From contig CP176050.1 in NCBI GenBank assembly GCA_046199005.1, positions 930,001 to 994,000 of the forward strand: a DNA stretch of 64,000 bases, written 5' to 3'. Numbering within the stretch: position 1 is the first letter of the stretch; every line of letters begins with the position of its first letter. Below the pieces are notes generated by a model. The model ran no database searches, was not told the DNA's origin, and saw nothing but the letters and a program-made list of their open reading frames with translations. This document shows, in pieces, positions 52,285 through 61,381 of the stretch. Origin of the DNA: Ascidiimonas sp046199005 (GTDB lineage Bacteria > Bacteroidota > Bacteroidia > Flavobacteriales > Flavobacteriaceae). A program made the translations under genes and the position numbers.

Positions 52285-53277
52285 ATGAGCAAACTACAAT
52301 TTATTACTATTAATGGTTTCTTAACTCATAATAAAAGCCAGTACGAATCACTTAGGCTGTCGTTCGAGTGCTTCGGAAAACCCCTGGGCACTGCACCTGT
52401 GGTCGTGGTCAATCATGCGCTCACAGGTAATTCGTCAGTTACAGGAGCATCCGGTTGGTGGAATGACCTCATTGGAAAGAATAAGCTTATAGATACTGAC
52501 AAATACAGTGTTCTGGCATTTAACGTTCCAGGAAACGGGTACGATGCATTTCGGGTAGACAATTATACCGATTTTATTGCCAGAGATGCAGCAAGAATTT
52601 TTCTTAGAGGACTAGAGAAACTCAAAATTAATGAAGTATTTGCAGTTATTGGTGGTTCTGTTGGTGGCGGAATTGCCTGGGAGATGGCTGCTTTAGCACC
52701 TGAATACATTAAAAATCTAATTCCGATAGCTTCCGACTGGAAGTCAACAGATTGGTTAATCGCAAATTGTCGCGTTCAAGAACAGATACTTATCAATTCT
52801 AAAGAACCCTTAAAAGATGCCCGGATGCATGCTATGCTCTGCTATCGTTCTCCTAGCTCATTGGAGGCGAAGTTCAATCGATCTGTTAATACCGAAAAAA
52901 ATCTGTTTAATGTGGAAACCTGGTTGTTACATCATGGAAATAAACTACAACAACGCTTTCAGTTATCTGCCTATAAGCTAATGAATAATTTGTTAAGAAC
53001 TATTGATATTACTAAAGACAGAGAAAGTCTTACTGAAGTTGTGAAAAACATACGTTCTAATATTTATATGATAGGCGTGAATTCTGATCTTTTTTTTACA
53101 CCTCAGGAAAACAGAGAAACGTTCACTGCGATCAAACAGGTAAAAGACAATATATATTATGATGAAATTAAATCTATACATGGTCATGATGCATTTCTCA
53201 TAGAGTTTGATCAACTACATAACATACTTGCTAAGATTTTCAAACCATCAAATAAAAAAAGTCATGTATCCTTTTAA
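52285..53277 (+). CDS. metX: Homoserine O-acetyltransferase-like alpha/beta hydrolase
   Basis: Acetylates homoserine to enter methionine synthesis. 330 residues with the family's VVVNHALTGNSSVTG near residue 42, the nucleophile Ser125 in VIGGSVGGGIAWEMA, Asp in MIGVNSDLFFTP and His in IHGHDAFLIEFD. Somewhat shorter than many MetX. Follows the SAM-I riboswitch and overlaps hom by 14 bp, fitting methionine control. Confidence 0.9.
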   Translation: MSKLQFITINGFLTHNKSQYESLRLSFECFGKPLGTAPVVVVNHALTGNSSVTGASGWWNDLIGKNKLIDTDKYSVLAFNVPGNGYDAFRVDNYTDFIARDAARIFLRGLEKLKINEVFAVIGGSVGGGIAWEMAALAPEYIKNLIPIASDWKSTDWLIANCRVQEQILINSKEPLKDARMHAMLCYRSPSSLEAKFNRSVNTEKNLFNVETWLLHHGNKLQQRFQLSAYKLMNNLLRTIDITKDRESLTEVVKNIRSNIYMIGVNSDLFFTPQENRETFTAIKQVKDNIYYDEIKSIHGHDAFLIEFDQLHNILAKIFKPSNKKSHVSF

Positions 53278-54361
53278 TATAAATCTCGTATTGTTCGGCA
53301 CAGGAAACGTCGGCACTACTTTTATCGAACAATTAAGAGAAGCTTCAGAATTTATAAGGCAGGCCAACGATATTAAGTTGAATTTAGTAGCGATAGCCAA
53401 CTCAAAAACGTTGAGGTTTTATGAAGGTGGGATATTTGGCAATGAAGATATAATTACAGCTACAGACAGCTACTCTATAAAAGATATTGTAAATTTTGTT
53501 CAATTTCATAAATTGGAAAACCTTATTGCAATAGACGCCACGGCTAGCGAAGAACTAAGTAGCAATTACAGATATTTAATTTCTGAAGGATTTAACATAG
53601 TAGCCGCCAATAAAATTGCCAATACTCAACCACAAGCAGGATATGACAGATTGCGAGATGAGCTTTCTAAAAATCGCAGATCGTTCAAATATGAAACAAA
53701 TGTGGGTGCAGGACTTCCTGTTATTGAAACCGTTAAGACACTTTATGAATGCGGAGACCAGATTACCAAAATACGGGGAGTCTTCTCCGGTTCGTTAAGC
53801 TATATCTTTAATACATTTTGTGAAGCAGATGTGTCTTTTTCTTCGGTAGTCAGAGATGCCTTAAAAAAAGGATATACAGAGCCCGATCCCAGAATAGATT
53901 TAAGCGGAAAAGACGTAGCCAGAAAGTTACTCATTCTGGCAAGAGAGATAAACATGGCTTTTGAATTTGAAGCCATTAAAATAAGAAGTTTACTTATTCC
54001 CAGTCTTGATGAGCATACTTCTTTAAACTGGTTTTTAAGAAATATTTCAGAACTGGATGCACCTTTTGAAACAGCGAAGATTACTCAAAAAGCAGGCTAT
54101 GTTTTACGATATGTTGGTGAATTAGATGTGAAAAGACAGACGCTCGAAGTCAAACTTGTTTCCGTACCTAAAAATTCTTCGTTAGGTCAGCTCAAGGGTA
54201 CCGACTCACTGTTCGAGGTATTTACAAACTCTTATGGTGAAGAGCCTCTGGTAGTTCAAGGTGCCGGTGCAGGAAAAGAGGTGACGGCAAGGGGATTGCT
54301 CGCAGACACCATTAAAACAGCAAAGGAAATAACCAAAAATAGAATTTTGAGTGCTTTTTAG
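53264..54361 (+). CDS. Homoserine dehydrogenase
   Basis: Reduces aspartate semialdehyde to homoserine. 365 residues resembling the dehydrogenase half of ThrA/MetL: VLFGTGNVGTTFIEQL nucleotide-binding start, VAANKIANTQPQAGYDRL, KYETNVGAGLPVIETVKTL, GVFSGSLSYIFNTF, GYTEPDPRIDLSGKDVARKLLILARE. No aspartokinase or ACT domain is attached. Start at 53264, overlapping the metX stop; a longer frame to 53207 reads through metX. Confidence 0.9.
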   Translation: MYPFNINLVLFGTGNVGTTFIEQLREASEFIRQANDIKLNLVAIANSKTLRFYEGGIFGNEDIITATDSYSIKDIVNFVQFHKLENLIAIDATASEELSSNYRYLISEGFNIVAANKIANTQPQAGYDRLRDELSKNRRSFKYETNVGAGLPVIETVKTLYECGDQITKIRGVFSGSLSYIFNTFCEADVSFSSVVRDALKKGYTEPDPRIDLSGKDVARKLLILAREINMAFEFEAIKIRSLLIPSLDEHTSLNWFLRNISELDAPFETAKITQKAGYVLRYVGELDVKRQTLEVKLVSVPKNSSLGQLKGTDSLFEVFTNSYGEEPLVVQGAGAGKEVTARGLLADTIKTAKEITKNRILSAF

Positions 54362-54405
54362 TACTAAGAAACAAATTGAAAATTGACAGATAAATAATTC
54401 ATATT

Positions 54406-54831
54406 ATGAAAATATTTTTAGACAGGATAGATGACGAATATCTTTTTGAGGCCAGAAATGAACGGGGAAATACTGTTTTAATGGATAATAAAAACAGGGA
54501 AGATGGCAATGTAAAAGGAGCAGGTCCTATGGAATTATTAATTATGGGTATAGCAGGTTGTAGTGGTATTGATATCGTTTCTATTTTGAAAAAACAACGG
54601 CAGAAAATTACGAGTTACCATGTGGAAGTAGATGCAGATAGAGAAACCGACAAGGTACCTGCGTTATTTAAGAAAGCGCATGCCAAAGTTTACCTGGAAG
54701 GAACCATAGATCCCTCCAAGGCCTTAAGAGCAGCACAACTTTCTTTTGAAGTGTATTGTTCCGTCTCCAAGACCTTAGAAAAAGCAATGGAGATAACCTA
54801 TGAAGTACATCTCAACGGAGAAAAATTATGA
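54406..54831 (+). CDS. OsmC-family protein
   Basis: 141 residues of the OsmC/Ohr fold: NVKGAGPMELLIMGIAGCSGIDIVSILKKQRQ with the first Cys near residue 52, and LSFEVYCSVSKTLEKA with the second near 125. The pair suits a thiol peroxidase, but sulfur-cluster placement fits a role with reactive sulfur species (inference). Overlaps the next gene by four bases. Confidence 0.88.
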   Translation: MKIFLDRIDDEYLFEARNERGNTVLMDNKNREDGNVKGAGPMELLIMGIAGCSGIDIVSILKKQRQKITSYHVEVDADRETDKVPALFKKAHAKVYLEGTIDPSKALRAAQLSFEVYCSVSKTLEKAMEITYEVHLNGEKL

Positions 54832-55997
54832 AATACAAAAGGAAAGAAACAGCTGCAGTTCGTAATGAACTGAATAAAACGGAATACGGTGAGCATACTA
54901 CGCCGCTTTATTTAACTTCGGGGTTTGTATTTGAAGATGCAGAAGACATGCGAGCTTCTTTTTCCGAAGAAAAGGAAAGAAATATATATTCCCGCTTTAC
55001 AAATCCAAACACTTCAGAATTCGTTAAAAAAGTATGCGAAATGGAAGGTGCAGAAGCTGGTTACGCGTTTGCAACAGGTATGGCAGCTGTATTCTCAACT
55101 TTTGCTGCCTTACTTTCCAGTGGGGATCATATTATTTCTTCGCGGTCAGTGTTCGGATCAACACATACGCTGTTCACAAAATATCTTCCTAAATGGAATA
55201 TTGAAACTAGCTATTTTAAGATTGACGAAGTTGAGAAATTACATACTTTGATCAAACCGGAAACAAAGGTTATTTACGCCGAAACACCCACAAATCCCGG
55301 TGTTGATATTCTGGATCTTGAAATACTGGGAAGAATTGCAAGTGAAAACGATCTTATACTCATTATTGATAACTGCTTTGCAACTCCCTACCTTCAAAAC
55401 CCTATTAAATTTGATGCAGATCTGGTCATTCATTCGGCTACCAAGCTCATCGATGGTCAGGGTCGGGTTTTGGGAGGAGTGACCGTAGGACGTTCAGATC
55501 TAATAAGGGAAATTTATTTATTTGCAAGAAATACAGGGCCTTCACTATCGCCGTTTAACGCATGGACTCTTTCTAAAAGTATGGAAACCTTGGCTGTAAG
55601 GGTAGACCGGCATTGTCAAAATGCAATGGAAGTAGCTACTTATCTGGAAAATCATAGAAAAATAAGAAAGGTAAAATACCCCTTTCTTAAGTCTCATCCG
55701 CAATATGAGGTAGCACAGAAGCAGATGAAAGCAGGAGGAAGTATTATTGCCTTTGAAGTAGCTGGTGGATTGGACGAAGGGAGAAAATTCCTGAATAATC
55801 TGAAAATGTGCTCCTTGTCTGCGAACCTCGGAGATACAAGAACAATTGTTACGCATCCTGCTTCTACCACGCACAGTAAATTATCTCAAGAAGACCGTCT
55901 AGCCGTTGGTATTACTGATGGTTTGGTAAGAATTTCAATCGGTCTGGAGCACCCGGAAGATATCATAAATGACATCGACCAGGCGCTAAGTAGCTGA
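54828..55997 (+). CDS. Trans-sulfuration PLP enzyme (MetZ/MetB-like)
   Basis: 389 residues of the Cys/Met PLP family, near O-succinylhomoserine sulfhydrylase and cystathionine gamma-synthase: VRNELNKTEYGEHTTPLYLTSGFVF, YSRFTNPNTSEF, FATGMAAVFSTFAALLSSGDH, LIIDNCFATPYLQNP, PLP lysine in IHSATKLIDGQGRVLGG. Exact substrate (acetyl- or succinyl-homoserine, sulfide or cysteine) is uncertain; metY upstream does a related reaction. Coupled to osmC. Confidence 0.88.
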   Translation: MKYKRKETAAVRNELNKTEYGEHTTPLYLTSGFVFEDAEDMRASFSEEKERNIYSRFTNPNTSEFVKKVCEMEGAEAGYAFATGMAAVFSTFAALLSSGDHIISSRSVFGSTHTLFTKYLPKWNIETSYFKIDEVEKLHTLIKPETKVIYAETPTNPGVDILDLEILGRIASENDLILIIDNCFATPYLQNPIKFDADLVIHSATKLIDGQGRVLGGVTVGRSDLIREIYLFARNTGPSLSPFNAWTLSKSMETLAVRVDRHCQNAMEVATYLENHRKIRKVKYPFLKSHPQYEVAQKQMKAGGSIIAFEVAGGLDEGRKFLNNLKMCSLSANLGDTRTIVTHPASTTHSKLSQEDRLAVGITDGLVRISIGLEHPEDIINDIDQALSS

Positions 55998-56086
55998 AAA
56001 AAAATTAAAATTTTCTTAGAAATTCAAAATATAAAACATACTTTAGCGTATAAATACTATAAATCTATAGATTAAATAGACTAATA

Positions 56087-58186
56087 ATGCAAAGCTTTAG
56101 AACTGAAATAGAAAACCCAGTAGTAGAAAGAGATATCATTGAGCTCGAAAAGAAAATAAGACTTTTCAAAGAGGGCAAGGTAGATGAAGAACGTTTTAGA
56201 AGTTTGCGACTTGCCAGAGGTGTTTATGGTCAAAGGCAGGCTGGAGTACAGATGATTCGTATAAAAATACCTTATGGGCATCTTACAGGAGATCAACTAC
56301 TTCGTATTGCAGATGTTTCAGATGAATTTTCTACAGGCAGACTTCATATCACAACACGCCAGGATATACAAATTCATTATGTATCGCTAGATAGAACACC
56401 AGAGTTATGGGCACAGCTTGAAAAAGACGATGTTACCCTTCGTGAGGCTTGCGGTAATACGGTAAGAAATATAACAGCAAGTGAAACGGCTGGTATTGAT
56501 CCTGAGGAAGCTTTTGATGTGAGCCCTTATGCAGATGCCATGTTTAAATTTTTCCTGCGCAATCCGGTGAATCAGGAGATGGGACGTAAATTCAAGATAT
56601 CTTTTAGTAATAGCGAAGCAGATACTGCTTTGAGTTACATTCATGATTTGGGTTTCATTGCCAAACTAAAAGATGGAAAAAAAGGATTTAAAGTATTACT
56701 AGGTGGTGGTTTAGGTTCGCAACCGAGGCATGCAGATGTCATTTACGAATTTTTAGAAGTTGATAAAATTATTCCCTTAACCGAGGGTGTATTGAGAATT
56801 TTTGACCGACATGGGGAACGTTCGAAGCGTCTCAAAGCTCGAATGAAGTTTTTGATAAAGGATATCGGGGTAGACGAATTTGTAAAGTTGGTTGCTGAAG
56901 AACAAAAAGCGCTTGCCTATAAAACATATCCCATTAATGCTTTCGGTTATGAAGCAGATTTTTCTAAAAAACTACCAGCTCCAAAAGTAAAAATTGATGA
57001 TCAAAATGATTATGAACGATGGAAAACTCTTAATGTAATTGATCAGAAGCAGGAAGGGTATGCAGCCATTGGTATCAAGGTGCATTTAGGAGATTTTTAT
57101 ACTGATAAAGCAAGAGCGTTAGCAGAACTTATCAAAAAATATGCAGCAAATCAGCTAAGACTTACGTTAAGACAGGACCTCTTGGTGCCGCATGTTAAAA
57201 TTGAAGAGCTACCTTATTTTTATCATGAACTCAAATCACTAGGGTTTACAGACCTGGGTTATAATTCCACAGTAGATATCACTGCATGCCCGGGTACGGA
57301 TACCTGTAATTTAGGAATTGCCAGCAGTACTGGTATTGCATCTAAACTTGAGAAGGTTCTGCATGCAGAGTACCCCGAGTATGTGAATAATAAAGAAATT
57401 ACGATAAAAATAAGTGGCTGTATGAATGCCTGTGGTCAACATAATATGGCTGAAATTGGTTTTCAAGGCATGTCTGTTCGCACTCCCAATAAATTAGTTG
57501 CGCCTGCCTTGCAAGTGTTGCTGGGCGGTGGTATTCTTGGAGATGGTAAAGGGCAGTTTGCTGATAAAGTAATCAAAGTGCCGAGTAAAAGAGGACCACA
57601 AGCATTGCGATTGATCCTAGATGATTATAAAGAAAATAGTCCTGAAAATGAAAGATTTGTAGATTATTACAACCGTCAGGGACAAATGTATTTCTATGAG
57701 CTATTGAAACCGCTGGCAGATGTAGCTAATCTTGAACCGGAAGATTTTATAGATTGGGGACATAACAAACCTTATATCAAGGCGGTAGGAGTAGGCGAAT
57801 GTGCCGGGGTTGTAATTGATCTGGTAGCAACCTTGCTATTCGAAAGTGAAGAGAAGCTTGATTTGTCTAAAGAGGCGATTCAGCAGCAAAAATGGGCAGA
57901 TAGTATTTACCATTCGTACACGAGCATTGTAAATACGGCGAAGGCCTTACTTCTTTCAGAAAAGATTTCGACCAATACGCAGGCGGATATAATCAAACAA
58001 TTTAATGAAAACTTCATTCAATCTGGAAAACTGGATTTTCAGCAGGATTTTGAGGGATTTGTTTATCAAATAAAGGCAAATGAACCAACGGAAGGATTTG
58101 CTTTGAAATATAATGAAGATGCGCAAAAATTCTATCACATGATAGATGCCTATCGTAAAAAAGACCTGGAATATGCAAATAACTAA
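56087..58186 (+). CDS. Siroheme nitrite/sulfite reductase with C-terminal helical (HEPN-like) extension
   Basis: Reduces sulfite (or nitrite) six electrons using siroheme and a 4Fe-4S cluster. 699 residues: N-terminal ferredoxin-like halves (QRQAGVQMIRIKIPYGHLTGDQLLRIADV; LHITTRQDIQIHYV), cluster cysteines in TACPGTDTCNLG near 402 and SGCMNACGQHNMAEIG near 444. After ~residue 590 comes a helical domain (QQQKWADSIYHSYTSIVNTAKALLLSE) similar to HEPN folds but without an RxxxxH nuclease motif. Followed by cobA, which makes siroheme. Confidence 0.87.
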   Translation: MQSFRTEIENPVVERDIIELEKKIRLFKEGKVDEERFRSLRLARGVYGQRQAGVQMIRIKIPYGHLTGDQLLRIADVSDEFSTGRLHITTRQDIQIHYVSLDRTPELWAQLEKDDVTLREACGNTVRNITASETAGIDPEEAFDVSPYADAMFKFFLRNPVNQEMGRKFKISFSNSEADTALSYIHDLGFIAKLKDGKKGFKVLLGGGLGSQPRHADVIYEFLEVDKIIPLTEGVLRIFDRHGERSKRLKARMKFLIKDIGVDEFVKLVAEEQKALAYKTYPINAFGYEADFSKKLPAPKVKIDDQNDYERWKTLNVIDQKQEGYAAIGIKVHLGDFYTDKARALAELIKKYAANQLRLTLRQDLLVPHVKIEELPYFYHELKSLGFTDLGYNSTVDITACPGTDTCNLGIASSTGIASKLEKVLHAEYPEYVNNKEITIKISGCMNACGQHNMAEIGFQGMSVRTPNKLVAPALQVLLGGGILGDGKGQFADKVIKVPSKRGPQALRLILDDYKENSPENERFVDYYNRQGQMYFYELLKPLADVANLEPEDFIDWGHNKPYIKAVGVGECAGVVIDLVATLLFESEEKLDLSKEAIQQQKWADSIYHSYTSIVNTAKALLLSEKISTNTQADIIKQFNENFIQSGKLDFQQDFEGFVYQIKANEPTEGFALKYNEDAQKFYHMIDAYRKKDLEYANN

Positions 58187-58949
58187 CCAAGCCAGACTAA
58201 CTCTTGTGGGTGCGGGACCCGGAGATCCCGATTTGTTAACCATTAAAGGAGCCCGCGCATTGGGAGAGGCCGATGTGGTGCTTTATGACGCACTAGTAAA
58301 TAGAAAGTTACTCACCTACGCACCTAAAAAGGCAATCAAAATTTTTGTAGGCAAACGAAAAGGGTTTATGGCCTATTCTCAAACTGAAATTAATCAACTT
58401 ATCGTAAGCAAAGCTTTTGAACACGGTCATGTTGTGAGACTTAAGGGTGGAGATCCATTTATTTTTGGCAGGGGAGCAGAAGAGATTGAATATGCAGAAA
58501 GTTTTAATATTCCGGGTCAGGTGATACCCGGTATTTCCTCCTCATCAGCGGTACCTGCAAATCAGGGCATTGCGCTCACAAAAAGAGGGGTCACCGAAAG
58601 TTTTTGGGTAATCACCGGGACCACCTCAGAGCGAAAGCTATCCAAAGACGTACAGCATGCGGCTAAATCGTCGGCTACCGTTGTTATTTTAATGGGCATG
58701 AGCAAGCTTCAGGAGATCACTCAACTGTTTAAAGGAGAAGGAAAGCATGAAATGCCTGTCGCGATCATTCAAAACGGGACAACACAAAATGAAAGAATCG
58801 GCATAGGCACTATTGAAACCATTGAAGAGATTGTAAAAGAGAAACAACTAAGTTCACCTGCAGTAATAGTGATTGGAGAAGTTGTAAGACACAGTCATAA
58901 GTTACGCGAATTTTATAAAGATGCACTAGTTCGTAATGCTGGTATTTAA
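58173..58949 (+). CDS. cobA: Uroporphyrinogen-III C-methyltransferase
   Basis: Methylates uroporphyrinogen III to precorrin-2 for siroheme. 258 residues: LVGAGPGDPDLLTIKGARAL, the Y-D-ALV turn, VRLKGGDPFIFGRGAEE, VIPGISSSSAVPANQGIALTKRG, VVILMGMSKLQEI. No fused HemD or CysG dehydrogenase domain. The start at 58173 is inside the sulfite reductase end (14-bp overlap); an ATG at 58146 is possible but adds residues unrelated to the family. Confidence 0.94.
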   Translation: MQITNQARLTLVGAGPGDPDLLTIKGARALGEADVVLYDALVNRKLLTYAPKKAIKIFVGKRKGFMAYSQTEINQLIVSKAFEHGHVVRLKGGDPFIFGRGAEEIEYAESFNIPGQVIPGISSSSAVPANQGIALTKRGVTESFWVITGTTSERKLSKDVQHAAKSSATVVILMGMSKLQEITQLFKGEGKHEMPVAIIQNGTTQNERIGIGTIETIEEIVKEKQLSSPAVIVIGEVVRHSHKLREFYKDALVRNAGI

Positions 58950-59031
58950 TAAAAAAAATTAAAAGCTGCGATCCAAAATAGATATAGAAATACTTAGACC
59001 AATTTAAAGAACACGTTAAAAAGATTTAGAG

Positions 59032-60087
59032 ATGATAAAAACAGATATACTTATAATAGGGGCAGGTCCTACGGGATTATTTACCGTTTTTGAAGCGGGA
59101 TTGTTAAAAATGAAAACCCACTTAATTGATGCGCTGCCACAGCCAGGTGGGCAATGTTCTGAGATTTATCCTAAAAAACCTATTTATGATATTCCCGGAT
59201 TTCCTGAGATACTAGCAGGCGATCTGGTAAATAATCTTATGGAGCAGATCAAACCTTTTGAACCTGGTTTCACGCTGGGAGAACGGGCCGAAACTATCGA
59301 AACTTTAGAAGATGGGTCATTTATAGTTACGACCAATAAGGGTACGAAGCATCATGCTTCTGTTATCGCTATTGCCGGTGGTCTTGGATCTTTTGAACCA
59401 AGAAAACCCCCATTGGAGAATATAGCCAATTTTGAAGATAAAGGAGTGTCTTATATTATTCGGGATCCTGAAAAGTACAGAGGTAAAAAAGTAATTATCG
59501 CCGGTGGAGGAGATTCAGCTCTCGATTGGTCTATTTTCTTAGCAGACGTAGCAGACGAAGTGACCCTCGTGCATAGAAGAAAAGAGTTTAGAGGGGCGTT
59601 GGATTCAGTTGAAAAGGTAAGCGAGCTTTCCAAACTGGGTAAAATAGACCTGATTACCGAAGCAGAAGTAGCTGCTCTACATGGTGAAGACCATCTTTCA
59701 GGTGTTACTATCAAATACAATTCAGGCCAAGAAACTCTTAGAGATACCGATGAATTTATTCCTTTATTTGGATTATCGCCCAAATTAGGGCCAATCGCAA
59801 ATTGGGGCCTTGAGATCGAGAAAAATGCGATCAAGGTAGATAACTCATATGATTATGCAACCAATATTCCTGGTATCTATGCCATAGGAGATGTGAATAC
59901 CTATAAAGGTAAGCTCAAATTAATACTTTCCGGATTTCACGAAGCAGCCATCATGTGTCAAAGTGCTTACCAGCGGCTAAATCCTGGTAAACGCTTCGTA
60001 ATGAAGTACACTACGGTTAGTGGTGTAAGTGGTTTTGACGGTTCGGTGAAAGAAGCCAAAAAGGAAGTTGTAAAAAGTATTGTATAA
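59032..60087 (+). CDS. Ferredoxin-NADP reductase (thioredoxin-reductase-like type)
   Basis: FAD enzyme of 351 residues: FAD-binding IIGAGPTGLFTVFEAG near 9, LPQPGGQCSEIYP, NADPH-binding IAGGGDSALDWSIFLA near 155, IPLFGLSPKLGPIANW, and GIYAIGDVNTYKGKL near 275. It lacks the CxxC pair of thioredoxin reductase, which marks the YumC-type ferredoxin/flavodoxin-NADP reductases. It sits after the sulfite reductase genes and probably supplies its electrons via ferredoxin (inference). Confidence 0.9.
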   Translation: MIKTDILIIGAGPTGLFTVFEAGLLKMKTHLIDALPQPGGQCSEIYPKKPIYDIPGFPEILAGDLVNNLMEQIKPFEPGFTLGERAETIETLEDGSFIVTTNKGTKHHASVIAIAGGLGSFEPRKPPLENIANFEDKGVSYIIRDPEKYRGKKVIIAGGGDSALDWSIFLADVADEVTLVHRRKEFRGALDSVEKVSELSKLGKIDLITEAEVAALHGEDHLSGVTIKYNSGQETLRDTDEFIPLFGLSPKLGPIANWGLEIEKNAIKVDNSYDYATNIPGIYAIGDVNTYKGKLKLILSGFHEAAIMCQSAYQRLNPGKRFVMKYTTVSGVSGFDGSVKEAKKEVVKSIV

Positions 60088-60132
60088 AATAAATTTAATT
60101 GCGTTCTTTGTAAGAAGTTCTGCTACATCATG

Positions 60133-60235
60133 TGTTATCAAGAAAGGTGAAGGGAATAGACCCGGCGAAACCTTAGCAACCCTCAGTTCGTTACAGAGAA
60201 GGTGCTAAATTCTACCCGAAAGGGGAAAGATGACA
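60133..60235 (+). promoter_or_regulatory. SAM-I (S-box) riboswitch before metH
   Basis: P1 TGTTATC (60133-60139) with GATGACA (60229-60235). Core: AGGGAATAGACCCGGCGAAACC, TTAGCAACCCT, GAAGGTGCTAAATTCTACC, P4 CCCGAAAGGG, and GGAAAGATGACA. The same layout as the copy before metX with a different P4 loop. It controls the split metH pair; the remaining ~130 bases to metH show small hairpins but no clear terminator. Confidence 0.91.
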
Positions 60236-60365
60236 AATACAGATTCTTGTCTTTATTTATCCATTCATTTTTTTTGATAACCTGATCATTAAAAGTCAGG
60301 CTTCCGGGATAGTTCCGGTTTATGATTCGCCTAAGAATCGAAGTTGAAAAAAATTGTGATAAAGA

Positions 60366-61367
60366 ATGGATAAAATTTATGCTGAGATTGAGAAACGCAT
60401 TCTTGTATTAGATGGTGCAATGGGTACTATGTTACAAGAGTATAATTTCACTGAAGAAGATTACAGAGGAGAAAGATTTAAAGAATATCATCTTCCCTTA
60501 AAAGGTAACAATGATCTGTTATCGCTTACCCAGCCGCAGGCAATTAAAGAAATTCATCGTAAATACTTTCAAGCAGGAGCAGATATCGTCGAAACAAATA
60601 CGTTTTCAGGCACTTCCATAGCAATGGCAGACTACGAAATGGAAAACCTTGTTTACGAACTAAATTATGAATCTGCGAGACTTGCGGTTGAAGTAGCCCG
60701 GGAATTCACTGAAAAAGAACCCGAGAAACCAAGGTTTGTTGCCGGTTCTATTGGTCCTACCAACAAAACAGCCAGTATGTCTCCCGATGTTAATGACCCT
60801 GCGTATCGCGCAGTCACTTTTGATGAGTTGGTTGCTGCCTATCGCGAACAAATAATAGCGCTAATTGACGGAGGGTGTCATCTTTTGCTTGTGGAGACGA
60901 TTTTTGATACGCTTAATGCGAAAGCAGCATTGTTTGCTATTGAGCAGGTAAAAAGTGAGAAAAAAATCGATATCCCGGTCATGGTGAGTGGTACAATAAC
61001 GGATGCGAGCGGAAGAACGTTATCAGGACAAACCGTAGAGGCTTTTTTAATCTCCGTTTCCCATATTCCTCTTTTAAGTGTCGGTTTCAACTGCGCACTG
61101 GGAGCAAAACAGCTACAGCCATATTTACAAAGACTTTCCAGAGAAACGAATTTCTATACTTCGGCACACCCAAACGCCGGTCTGCCAAATGCATTTGGAG
61201 AATATGACGAAACTCCTGAAGAAATGCGGCAACAAATTGAAAACTATCTTAAAGATGGTCTGGTAAATATTATCGGAGGCTGTTGTGGTACTACGCCTTC
61301 GCATATAAGTGAAATAGCCAAAGCGGCAGCTAACTATAAGCCAAGAACCATAGCTATTAATGTATAA
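60366..61367 (+). CDS. Methionine synthase, homocysteine-binding subunit (split MetH part 1)
   Basis: 333 residues equal to the N-terminal homocysteine S-methyltransferase barrel of MetH: ILVLDGAMGTMLQEY start, ADIVETNTFSGTSIAMADY, VAGSIGPTNKTASMSPD, the zinc ligands in NCALGAKQ and GGCCGTTPSHI near 305. The rest of MetH is the next gene, 14 bp downstream. It is under the second SAM-I riboswitch. Confidence 0.93.
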   Translation: MDKIYAEIEKRILVLDGAMGTMLQEYNFTEEDYRGERFKEYHLPLKGNNDLLSLTQPQAIKEIHRKYFQAGADIVETNTFSGTSIAMADYEMENLVYELNYESARLAVEVAREFTEKEPEKPRFVAGSIGPTNKTASMSPDVNDPAYRAVTFDELVAAYREQIIALIDGGCHLLLVETIFDTLNAKAALFAIEQVKSEKKIDIPVMVSGTITDASGRTLSGQTVEAFLISVSHIPLLSVGFNCALGAKQLQPYLQRLSRETNFYTSAHPNAGLPNAFGEYDETPEEMRQQIENYLKDGLVNIIGGCCGTTPSHISEIAKAAANYKPRTIAINV

Positions 61368-61381
61368 GTTTTACAGGATTC

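Noticed and set aside
52049..52288. 79-codon open frame before metX
   Set aside because: It runs straight through the SAM-I riboswitch and its codons match no protein family; the RNA structure explains the sequence.
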